In this document: one piece after another, positions 11,501 through 17,034 of the stretch
How the letters are laid out: each line of letters starts with the position of its first letter
Numbering within the stretch: position 1 is the first letter of the stretch
IMG/VR virus record: IMGVR_UViG_3300025806_002385
Location: 1-26,034 of that record
DNA from: a virus
Direction: 5' to 3' (one strand)
DNA: 26,034 nt
Notes under the pieces: generated by a model
What the model saw: only the letters and a program-made list of their open reading frames with translations
Told to the model about the DNA's origin: nothing
Databases searched by the model: none
Made by a program: the position numbers and the translations under genes

Positions 11501-11740
11501 TATTAGATCATCAATATTACTATCTGAAAGTTCAATATCTTGAGGACCATTAGGATTAATTCTATATACAGGGCCTTCTCCTAAACCTACTACTACAAAT
11601 AAAATATCAGTAGAAAATAAACTTTGAGGATCTTCTGTAGGCTCATAAGGCTCTCCTCCACCTCCTCCTTTACCACCTTTAGCTCCTTGAATTTGTGGGA
11701 CTTGTATATTAGCATGTTCAGTAAAATTTCTATATGCCAT
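5507..11740 (-). CDS. J-like tail tip / central fibre host-specificity protein
   Basis: At about 2077 residues this is nearly twice the size of lambda gpJ. The N terminus has the family signature: a Gly-rich run (about 22-29), then E-P-Y-E-P-T-E-D-P-Q-S-L-F-S and an E-G-P-V-Y turn. A hub-type domain with VWIIYDILTNKTYGL and a Y-C-D-A-C segment lies near 350-395. Two fibronectin-III-like regions fall near 1264-1380 and 1395-1495, the second with I-T-L-L-W-S-Y-P. FCCH-type repeats occupy about 1688-1842, and the C terminus is a beta-rich domain probably facing the receptor. The protein closes the tail tip and likely contacts the host. I prefer the ATG at 11740 with AGGGAG eight bases upstream; a TTG at 11743 is also possible. 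It overlaps the I-like gene by about 11 nt. Confidence 0.9.
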   Translation of the reverse strand: MAYRNFTEHANIQVPQIQGAKGGKGGGGGEPYEPTEDPQSLFSTDILFVVVGLGEGPVYRINPNGPQDIELSDSNIDDLINLDGNGLEDTSKFKTLSTTGTSTQGRLDVFGETTTTPQNFASPVSLKSGTAGIPKSGVNLQDTSSKDWDSLEFGFVVQALRRVTEKGDILRHNLTVKIDIFDRLGTTLIATAERTVGGKTDTRFKFSVKIQIPEEHKSISGYKFSVEKTSADSSSSKDTDSVSLVGWNEIENSPQAYPRTAHIGFALRATDEHNGVPTFTSIVKGLLLKVPSNYNQPTLVNGEIDWRHIETPSTGDNSPATAGYFLQSTGTEVQNDAAITIYKGSWDGSFVYSWSQNPVWIIYDILTNKTYGLSIPEENIDKYRFYQIAQYCDACDVTTGNFVGVDGLSDGTFKYKPRNTFTTIRENQLGLPEGTEIKERRFILDVLISDQKQSFDTVNMLAASFRGAVIYSHGKITLACDLPDETPVMLFNEATMKHGSFSISGNKESEVLTGVDVSYIDTTNHYKRETVRVDQEGSNDGIVKAQIENIASLDLVGVTRRSQALRFAQYQIASSKYIRRLCNFTTSTDALQLIPGDVIAVSQQASGVAYGFGGKIHADSAVQASNTNVFLEHFSVPSLSSSDFAATNLLVLRVIKVKDERIDLYQVAKDRFALTKTDNVNSGFDLATVNPNKKYNDITRSWDAYTAFTANTKPEKGDLWTFGELEEESNPYTAKSDKLFKVIELTRQPSDETVDIVATEYISNIYVDSDTFIDYKPTSYTNLQSGLTVPPVPNFTFEKNVRSTLDGSIITDGLLTASTEKEGFGITYITQYELSKPTGVSLVANASLSGVSGQSLSIDQSNLFTGATSLPSVTLTGKNGFSSPAGEVKLLCTTIENTDTVGGTQDGKIQLTLEGFGVVFDENFNRSILDANDSGVFGTLKGTDHITIPVNEKDQQQGLFNFVGFAGIVTALSQPITDFSVASNTVKITNIRTDGVTLINKIPSTPFYITLNQLLDSRFYNNNSFYVSGQDSTYIKSGEITGNETITVDLPVTPRDKAFIRFFVDGFEKTSGQYTFNPNKTVELNNANIVYTSISTDSSFRVEVDYYTVPVFEVGDNVQTSHANVFSITDTSYDPLSAKYNVQLTTNSIFRIYTHTEPKLNLGGFNFTNITPDPVGSIGNISGGSGTFDYDTNRFPGLFRLANNRVYNLEIGSDFEPLFLTKDSVVRDLGIGTTSVRARNKTRGGRTSPFNTKSINVDFIPIRKVENLSIEESLYREQTGGVAVRVTVQFDHILQQSVTDYEISYKLDSVDNVGVDDGGTDLTSFNTVKVPATGVDDDGKIRFTVNGVNRGETSDTRNILFKIVPLNKEIRGVTATATRSIIGKTAQPANIFNFTGGQQTDQITLLWSYPRTDDGELADIDLKEVVIKRVPGSVSAALENDQLIGTFVVADDLVTVSAGTARKSIPIDTFGEFTYLARTRDTSGNFSEGVALITLTTSRPVRSSVIKAYNEDDPSSAFAGRTNDNSGETNFPSFASSNTAGLAFAKPPGDVESNVVDNANGTATGFSAAGVSSDLLAAESAEYITSIRDAGATVTGAVFVDIEGTSAVETTFNDTKTTYLSGVTEVSATANVLKETAFGGIGHVLGVSNTAVVNPRFDAPNQTFMTGGSDGFVFAIWNDGQYTGNVTSISAITKASPAVITTDANHKILPPASITAITKANPAVVTAANHGFINGDVVKFASIGGMTELNGTTKTVANKSDNTFELSGTDSSGFTTYTSGGTATTATRVIIHDVLGMTEINNREVFAKYASDTTVEIFTDATQSTALNSSGFTTYSSGGVVDEGDYANSNSYALIAGTIDADEIALGASYHANGDATGGNVFANITSVASNYKLVNLKQYNDTGSGDTFAGTLGAVTSQTLIRTTTSANADLYYANGNVNVNKFVGSAVNDGFQTYQAGSRTFRQFQLKFIVQNNQPDEFDFTIDKFRYTIEKDTVTFTDTVAYGSTTVDVDITSAGFLTRPVISYAMLNEDSNKPHVVVTTAASNQEISFQVFKSDDGGAASTSSGMSVMITATGV
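5512..5516 (-). promoter_or_regulatory. Ribosome binding site for the collar gene, inside the end of the J-like gene
   Basis: Minus-strand reading gives AGGAG, then TATAA, then ATG at 5506. The TAA stop of the J-like gene lies inside the spacer, so the site is embedded in coding sequence and fixes the collar start. Spacing is 5 nt. Confidence 0.75.
6218..6680 (-). repeat. FCCH-type repeats in the J-like gene, one nested inside another
   Basis: Two copies of a module beginning (S/T)AITKA(N/S)PAV and ending G-F-T-T-Y-(T/S)-S-G-G are present. The inner copy (nt 6392-6606, about 72 codons) is complete. The outer copy is split: its first half (AITKASPAVITTDANHKI) lies at 6613-6680, and its second half (V-I-I-H-D-V-L-G-M-T-E-I-N) at about 6218-6385. 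At DNA level the plus-strand word GCTTTTGTTATTGCA recurs at 6582-6596 and 6657-6671. A third relative lies in the L-like gene near 16300-16503. The name follows the ubiquitin-activating enzyme E1 FCCH family to which such phage repeats are usually assigned. Confidence 0.75.
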
Positions 11741-12479
11741 CAAACTGACTCCCTACACTAATTGTATCTCCACTACCATGTCCGATAGTAGTTATATAAC
11801 CACTTAAAAACTGACCAGCTACTCTATGCCTACCATATATTAAAGCAATAGGTGTTCCACTTGTAGAGGTATTAGTCAAAGATCCAAACATACCACTCTC
11901 TCGTGAATTAGACTCTGTCTGTTTACTCTCTCTTGCAGCAGGAGACTTAGTCATCATTTGTGAAACCATTGATAAACCTATTTGAAGACCTGCCATTTTT
12001 AATAGTGACATGCCTGTTACAGCAGTTGGTGCTGCGGTAGCACCAACCATGCCCGCTTCTGCAATACCTGGAGCAACCATAGGAGCACCTGGACCCAGCA
12101 GTGCAGGTCCTAGTACTGTAAATGCAAAATATATAGCAACTACAGCAAAAACAACATAAATAAGAGTTCTTATAGCTTTTCCACTTCCTCCTATAGCAGG
12201 AACTAAATGTATAGTTTCACCGTCTTTAAAGTGTTTAATGTCTATCATGTCTAAAGTAATTGGTTTTAAATCGCTATCTAATAAACAAAAAGGTTCTTCT
12301 GATTGTCCAGATAATATCTGTTTCATATATTTAGAAAATTCAGGATGTACCCCTTTAAGATATGCTATAATATCCTGAACTACTGTAGCCTCAAGTGAGT
12401 AAGTACTTTCTTTAAAAAATTTACTATATGCTGAATGTATTTTAAGATTTATTAACAAGATGTTCTTCCTTAAACTCAT
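11730..12479 (-). CDS. I-like tail assembly protein with ubiquitin-like N terminus
   Basis: About 249 residues. The first ~95 look like the beta-grasp (ubiquitin-like) domain of lambda tail assembly protein I, ending in L-V-P-A-I-G-G-S-G. A hydrophobic segment follows (about 103-130) and then a Gly/Ala/Met-rich stretch. The C-terminal signature is F-G-S-L-T-N-T-S-T-S-G-T-P-I-A-L-I-Y-G with a V-A-G-Q-F-L-S-G strand. In lambda the product is needed for tip assembly but is not abundant in the mature tail. Start choice is open: ATG at 12479 has no good ribosome site and overlaps the JAB gene by 38 nt. A TTG at 12458 has AAGGAAGA at 12464-12471 and would overlap by 17 nt, like the neighbouring genes. 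The 3' end overlaps the J-like gene. Confidence 0.85.
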   Translation of the reverse strand: MSLRKNILLINLKIHSAYSKFFKESTYSLEATVVQDIIAYLKGVHPEFSKYMKQILSGQSEEPFCLLDSDLKPITLDMIDIKHFKDGETIHLVPAIGGSGKAIRTLIYVVFAVVAIYFAFTVLGPALLGPGAPMVAPGIAEAGMVGATAAPTAVTGMSLLKMAGLQIGLSMVSQMMTKSPAARESKQTESNSRESGMFGSLTNTSTSGTPIALIYGRHRVAGQFLSGYITTIGHGSGDTISVGSQFDGI

Positions 12480-12819
12480 CAAATATGAGTACGTCTAGGT
12501 CTTGATCTAACCAGTATGTATAAAATTTATTATTAAATCCTACTAAAAAGGTGTATTCTTTAAAAGCAGCACTAACTTTATCTTCTTTACTAGGGATAGG
12601 ATTTTCATCACCAGGATGTGAGTGAAATATTCCCCATATATTTCCATCATTTCTTACTAAATCTGCAGGATCTAATAAAAATGTCATTTTTGGGTAAGGA
12701 GAAATATTAGAACAAGGAATGTAAGTAAAATCATTACTTATAATACCTACACACTCTTTTGGATAATCACGCAAAGCATGTGCATTCATATCTTCTTTTA
12801 GTTTTACAAATCTTTCCAT
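12442..12819 (-). CDS. JAB/MPN (JAMM) metallopeptidase, K-like N-terminal half
   Basis: A 125-residue stand-alone JAMM domain. The zinc-site residues are present: Glu22 in P-K-E-C-V-G-I-I, His66 and His68 in the HSHPG segment, then Ser77 and Asp80 in P-S-K-E-D. The gap between the second His and the Ser is 8 residues, one more than the common spacing. Lambda gpK joins this domain to an NlpC/P60 domain in one chain; here they are separate genes. It overlaps the NlpC gene before it by 16 nt and the I-like gene after it. Likely role: tail tip maturation or assembly peptidase. Catalysis is inferred from the motif. Confidence 0.88.
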   Translation of the reverse strand: MERFVKLKEDMNAHALRDYPKECVGIISNDFTYIPCSNISPYPKMTFLLDPADLVRNDGNIWGIFHSHPGDENPIPSKEDKVSAAFKEYTFLVGFNNKFYTYWLDQDLDVLIFDEFKEEHLVNKS

Positions 12820-13238
12820 CTAAATATCCCCGTAGTATACTGTTTATAGTAGTTACCGTAAGGTGCTACCCAACTTTTATGTTTTATCATGGTTTGTAAT
12901 ATTTTACCTCTATCAACGTATAACGCACAATGATTAGTAACATTAGTAGATCCCAAACTCATAGTAACAACATCATATAGCTGTATGTCCTTAACTTTTC
13001 TCCATCCATAAGTACCAGGTTCTTCACCATTTGGTTTTTCAAAGTATCTATTATGAGTTTTGCTATACCAATCTTCATCTACTATATTACAAAAATCAGA
13101 ACTAATATAGGGAATATCTATCCCTAATTCCTTTAGATATACTAATCTACAGAGATTAAAGCAATCAATCCCCGTCTCTGCATTATTACCTAAATGTAAA
13201 TATGGAAAATCTTTATATTTATTATACCAAACTGTCAT
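12804..13238 (-). CDS. NlpC/P60 family tail peptidase, second copy
   Basis: 144 residues. The nucleophile segment is T-G-I-D-C-F-N-L-C-R-L-V-Y (Cys26), and the His segment is T-N-H-C-A-L-Y-V-D (His103), followed by GKILQTM. The third polar position, His in many relatives, is Gln115 here; Gln is tolerated in some NlpC/P60 proteins. It resembles the C-terminal half of lambda gpK more than its upstream neighbour does. Expected activity is cleavage of D-Glu-diaminopimelate-type peptide bonds in cell-wall stems, or a structural tip role. The start has no obvious ribosome site and overlaps the preceding NlpC gene by 17 nt, so coupled translation is likely. Confidence 0.82.
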   Translation of the reverse strand: MTVWYNKYKDFPYLHLGNNAETGIDCFNLCRLVYLKELGIDIPYISSDFCNIVDEDWYSKTHNRYFEKPNGEEPGTYGWRKVKDIQLYDVVTMSLGSTNVTNHCALYVDRGKILQTMIKHKSWVAPYGNYYKQYTTGIFRWKDL

Positions 13239-13611
13239 GTCTATAGATCGAATGTATACTCTCTATCCAATCGTCAGATAAAGTTTCTACACGCGAAAAT
13301 CCCCCCGCTGCGATGTGTAACATTTTAGAAGGCATTAAGTACATACCAAAATGTATTATTAAATCCGTTTTTACTGATTTGAATACTATTACATCATAAT
13401 CTTTAGCGTTTGTCAAACTTACTTTTTTAGAACATTTTGCTGCTAATGTATCAACATTATCAGGTTTAAATTGTTTCATCCATTTTAGTGAATGTGGATA
13501 ATCAGGTAAAGAAAAGTCTAAACCTAATTCATTAAGATAAAAACTTTTAATTAAAGTAATACAATTTATACCTGAGTAGGTATGGGGTAAACCTATATAT
13601 TTTCGTACCAT
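13222..13611 (-). CDS. NlpC/P60 family tail peptidase, first copy
   Basis: 129 residues with a complete Cys-His-His set: Cys17 in Y-S-G-I-N-C-I-T-L, His87 in I-I-H-F-G-M-Y-L and His99 in K-M-L-H-I-A-A-G-G. It shares the fold pattern and length of the next gene, but only scattered identities beyond the motifs, so the two are old paralogues or separate acquisitions rather than a fresh duplication. A GGAG site precedes the ATG by about 8 nt. It overlaps the radical SAM gene by 19 nt. Position in the tip cluster argues for a tail-borne wall peptidase rather than a lysis endolysin. Confidence 0.8.
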   Translation of the reverse strand: MVRKYIGLPHTYSGINCITLIKSFYLNELGLDFSLPDYPHSLKWMKQFKPDNVDTLAAKCSKKVSLTNAKDYDVIVFKSVKTDLIIHFGMYLMPSKMLHIAAGGFSRVETLSDDWIESIHSIYRHDSLV

Positions 13612-14816
13612 GATGCAAACTCCGGAAAGGTTTTAACAAATGATTCATTACGTAGCTTATCTACTCTTTCAGTCTCCTGTTTAAAAGATGCTAGTTGATT
13701 ACTTTCATCTGTGCTAGTCATATAACTTAGCCAATTTTTTATTTGTTCTAAGTCATATGTTGTTAAAATTGGTCTATATTCTTTTATAAATTTTTTATAT
13801 ATAGCTAATACTTGTTGTTTAGATTCTTTAGGTAAGCATGTAACTTTTTGGTAAGAAGGCTCTAACTGTGTTGATCCATAAAAATCAAAATCATTACGTT
13901 TACACCATAATATAAGATCTGGCATAGAAGTTATGCTATAAATATTTATTACACAACTAACTGTTTGTATATGGTCTCTAAACATAATAGCATGTTTTTC
14001 AAATTTAGTCCAGGATAATCCTTTCCTAGCATACTCTACTCTAGTTCCATATCCTTCAATACTAGGCCAGATAGATACTTTTTTAAAATTAGACCATAAC
14101 TCGGTAAGATCATATTTTTTAAATTTAGAATAACTTAGGTTTGTATTATAACTAATATGAATATTTTTAGCATAACCAGAATCAATCATTAACATTAGCA
14201 TTTTATAATGACCTTCTTGCACAAAAGGCTCACCTCCTGCAAAATATATTTCTTCTAAGTTAGGTATATATTGTGGTACATCTTTCCAAAAATCGTCATT
14301 ATCAGTATAGTAATCAATTGTTTTTGACCATTTAGGATCATCACTATCTTTATACCAGCTAGTAGAAGCATAAGGACCACACATTCTGCATTTAAAATTA
14401 CATAGATTACCAAATCTAATATCTAAATATGTAGGAGTATTATCTATGCTACCATCTTCATTAGTTTTATCTTGTATGTAAGCATTTTTAGAAAATCTTT
14501 GATTTACTTGTAATCTGTTACTACCACTACCTTGTTTTTCCTTATTATAACACGCCTCAATACACTCACTAGGTATTTCATCTTTTAAGAAACTAAGACG
14601 AGCTTGTTTATAATCTTCATTATTCCAAATATCTCCTAAAGATTGTTTGTAGGTTCCCATAGATTTGGGATTAGAAGTATACTCAGCATGACAACATATA
14701 TAAAAGTTACCCCCTAAACTGCCAAATAAATGCATCCATGGAAGTATACAACCTTTTATATTAGTGTTTAGGGATTGTTCGTCCTGTCGCAGGGAAGCCT
14801 CCAAAATGTATTCCAT
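13593..14816 (-). CDS. Twitch-domain radical SAM protein
   Basis: 407 residues. The radical SAM motif CNFKCRMC (Cys139, Cys143, Cys146) sits in L-D-I-R-F-G-N-L, and the SAM-binding strand YFAGGEPF follows (GGEP at 194-197). Unusually, the auxiliary-cluster-like segment comes first: C-I-L-P-W-M-H-L (Cys23), Y-I-C-C-H (Cys41, Cys42), then Cys85 and Cys89. I associate this order with proteins named twitch domain-containing radical SAM protein, common in marine phages. The substrate is unknown. The gene overlaps the end of the L-like gene by 56 nt and the NlpC gene by 19 nt. The ATG lacks a good ribosome site; a GGAGG lies inside the first codons, so a slightly later non-ATG start is possible. 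Confidence 0.88.
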   Translation of the reverse strand: MEYILEASLRQDEQSLNTNIKGCILPWMHLFGSLGGNFYICCHAEYTSNPKSMGTYKQSLGDIWNNEDYKQARLSFLKDEIPSECIEACYNKEKQGSGSNRLQVNQRFSKNAYIQDKTNEDGSIDNTPTYLDIRFGNLCNFKCRMCGPYASTSWYKDSDDPKWSKTIDYYTDNDDFWKDVPQYIPNLEEIYFAGGEPFVQEGHYKMLMLMIDSGYAKNIHISYNTNLSYSKFKKYDLTELWSNFKKVSIWPSIEGYGTRVEYARKGLSWTKFEKHAIMFRDHIQTVSCVINIYSITSMPDLILWCKRNDFDFYGSTQLEPSYQKVTCLPKESKQQVLAIYKKFIKEYRPILTTYDLEQIKNWLSYMTSTDESNQLASFKQETERVDKLRNESFVKTFPEFASWYENI

Positions 14817-17034
14817 TGTTTCTAAGATTGCATGCTAATATATTTTTACCGCATATATCACCTTCAGGTCCTGAAGCAGTTTCATTATTAGCACCAATAG
14901 GATTATTATTAGCACTAAGAGAAGTTCCAGGTATAGTACCACCAGCTGGTCCTGGATATTGACATTCTTCACCTTTGTACTGCCATTGACAAGTATTTTT
15001 ATAGTATTTACGTCTAGGAGTTACTTGTTTAAAATACTGTAACCAAGTTACTAAGCCAAAAGCAGCAGTACTCTGATTTAATTCTTCTAAATTGTTTATT
15101 TTAAATCTATCTTCTATATACGATTCAGTATCTACATCAGCATTGACTATAAAAATTTCATCACCTATGTTAGTATTAGATTCTAGTGGATTAGATAAAA
15201 ATAAAAATCTATTTTCTTCTATGGTTTGTATAGTTGCCGTGGTAGAACCTTTTGAAGATTTTACTGTATCTCCAACTCTATAAGGCATAGCATTATATAC
15301 TTCAATAATGTTTGAAGTAACATACTTAGTAACACTATGTTCCGGCCACACATCTAAAAAATTAGCAAATGTAGTTTTAATATTAACTACACCTCCTTGC
15401 AAGTCTCTAGTATCATTTTTCTGTGCCTGCCAACTTCCGGCAATTGCTTCTGTCTGATCTTTTGTAAAAGATGCATTAGCCTTTCCATAATAACCAACAA
15501 TATCTGCACTATAAGCAAGACCATTTCCTCTTGCTCTAGTTAAAGAGTCAAAAGCTACTTCACCAACATTACCTACTTGGGCTGGGGTAAAATTAATAGT
15601 TCTGGGATCAATACCGTTAACAGGAACTCCATTAACATTAGCTACACAGGCGTTAGCTGTATTATTTCCTACAATATAAGGATCTTCTACTAAAGCAGAT
15701 ATAATGTTGTCAACATTAAATACCGTCAAAGTTAAATCATCAATTTTACCATCTTGATTTTGTTTAATACTAGTTATATCTATAGGAAAGGGTATGTAAG
15801 ACTCTCCATCATAAGTTACATTATACTTTAAATCAGATACTAAGTCTCCTGCTATGTCTGCAAATTTTATAGGAAAATCCGTGGGCCATGCTCGTCCTTC
15901 TCCATCGCCAGTAGGATTACCGTGTTTGTCTGGAGGAAACCACTCGCCTGGGTAGTATACATCATATAAACGTACTATAGGATTTTGTGTGAAAGCATTT
16001 TTTGCTGCTATAAAAGGGCTAGGAAGTTGAGAAGCTATGGTAGTTGTAGCAGTAGTTACTTCACTAGTTGCAATATTAGCAGTAAAAGGAGTAGAAGCTA
16101 AGTTACTTGTTACATCAACAAATTTTACTTCTCCATTAGGTATAGTATTTGGAGGAGCAGATATAGTTAATGTTGTAGAACTGGGTACGGCAGTAACAGT
16201 TTGTGTGCCTGTATACCCATTACTATTTGGAGAATTGATTGTATAGCCTGGCTCAATACCTGAAGTATCAGCAACTGTTAAAGTATTAATACTAGTTACT
16301 TTACCACCGCTTGTATAGGCAGTAAATGAACTAGTATTAACTATACTAAAAGTATCTTCATCAATTACGGTGATTGTATAGATATTCCCATTAACTTCTG
16401 TCATACCTACTACATCAGTAAAATAATATCTATCTCCTGTAGTAAATCCATGTTCTATAATTGTTACAACACCAGGATTAGCTTTTGTTATGGCTGTAAT
16501 TGCTGTAGGAAATTGTGTACCGCTAAATCCACCAGTAGTTGCTACATTAAAAGTTAACGCAGCAGCTCCGCCACTGCCTAACTTACTATCTGCAACAGTT
16601 ATAACATCGCCTACAACAAACCTATTGCCACCAGCTGTAACTGTTACTGCTGCAGCACCTGAATCGTTTACTACTATGCTAAAACTTGCATCAGCACCTA
16701 CACCTGTTTTTGTATAGTCAGTAGCAGTAATAGCATAAGTTCCTGCTGTGCGATCACTATCTGCTGCTCCAATATTAGTAATTGTTGATATAGGAGTAAA
16801 TACTGTTGTATTTATTATTCCACCAGATATAATAGCGCTATTTGAATTTATAGTTTCACTAGTATGAAACTCTTGCAATACATTATTTAATTTAACTTTT
16901 AACTGATTAGCAGTAGCGTCAACATTAGCAATAAAAGCTACTGTCTTACTAGTAACTCCTATAATACTATTACCAGAAATAAATCCAGTAGGATTAGCTA
17001 CAGTTAATATTGTATCGTAATTTCTAGCAGTCAT
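14761..17034 (-). CDS. L-like tail tip protein with Fe-S cysteine set and FCCH insert
   Basis: 757 residues, about three times lambda gpL. The C-terminal 480 residues hold the L-like core (L-Y-D-V-Y-Y-P-G-E-W-F, then L-T-V-F-N-V-D-N) and end with four cysteines: Cys682 (T-C-Q-W-Q-Y), Cys691 (E-C-Q-Y-P-G), Cys728 (I-C-G-K) and Cys735 (A-C-N-L). This matches the [4Fe-4S] site reported for lambda gpL-type tip proteins. The first 280 residues are extra: a beta module with a Gly-Ala-Ala-Ala-Val-Thr-Val-Thr-Ala-Gly-Gly pattern (about 95-165) and an FCCH-type repeat (about 178-246). The ATG overlaps the stop of the previous gene by 1 nt (TGATG). It probably forms part of the tip hub below the tape measure. 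Confidence 0.87.
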   Translation of the reverse strand: MTARNYDTILTVANPTGFISGNSIIGVTSKTVAFIANVDATANQLKVKLNNVLQEFHTSETINSNSAIISGGIINTTVFTPISTITNIGAADSDRTAGTYAITATDYTKTGVGADASFSIVVNDSGAAAVTVTAGGNRFVVGDVITVADSKLGSGGAAALTFNVATTGGFSGTQFPTAITAITKANPGVVTIIEHGFTTGDRYYFTDVVGMTEVNGNIYTITVIDEDTFSIVNTSSFTAYTSGGKVTSINTLTVADTSGIEPGYTINSPNSNGYTGTQTVTAVPSSTTLTISAPPNTIPNGEVKFVDVTSNLASTPFTANIATSEVTTATTTIASQLPSPFIAAKNAFTQNPIVRLYDVYYPGEWFPPDKHGNPTGDGEGRAWPTDFPIKFADIAGDLVSDLKYNVTYDGESYIPFPIDITSIKQNQDGKIDDLTLTVFNVDNIISALVEDPYIVGNNTANACVANVNGVPVNGIDPRTINFTPAQVGNVGEVAFDSLTRARGNGLAYSADIVGYYGKANASFTKDQTEAIAGSWQAQKNDTRDLQGGVVNIKTTFANFLDVWPEHSVTKYVTSNIIEVYNAMPYRVGDTVKSSKGSTTATIQTIEENRFLFLSNPLESNTNIGDEIFIVNADVDTESYIEDRFKINNLEELNQSTAAFGLVTWLQYFKQVTPRRKYYKNTCQWQYKGEECQYPGPAGGTIPGTSLSANNNPIGANNETASGPEGDICGKNILACNLRNNGIHFGGFPATGRTIPKH

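Noticed and set aside
12804-13611. NlpC/P60 proteins considered as lysis endolysins
   Set aside because: They sit in the K position of a tail tip cluster, lack signal or wall-binding domains, and there is no holin next to them.
3625-14816. Shared MEYI start of the acidic protein and the twitch radical SAM protein
   Set aside because: The similarity ends after four residues and is expected by chance; nothing else in the two proteins aligns.
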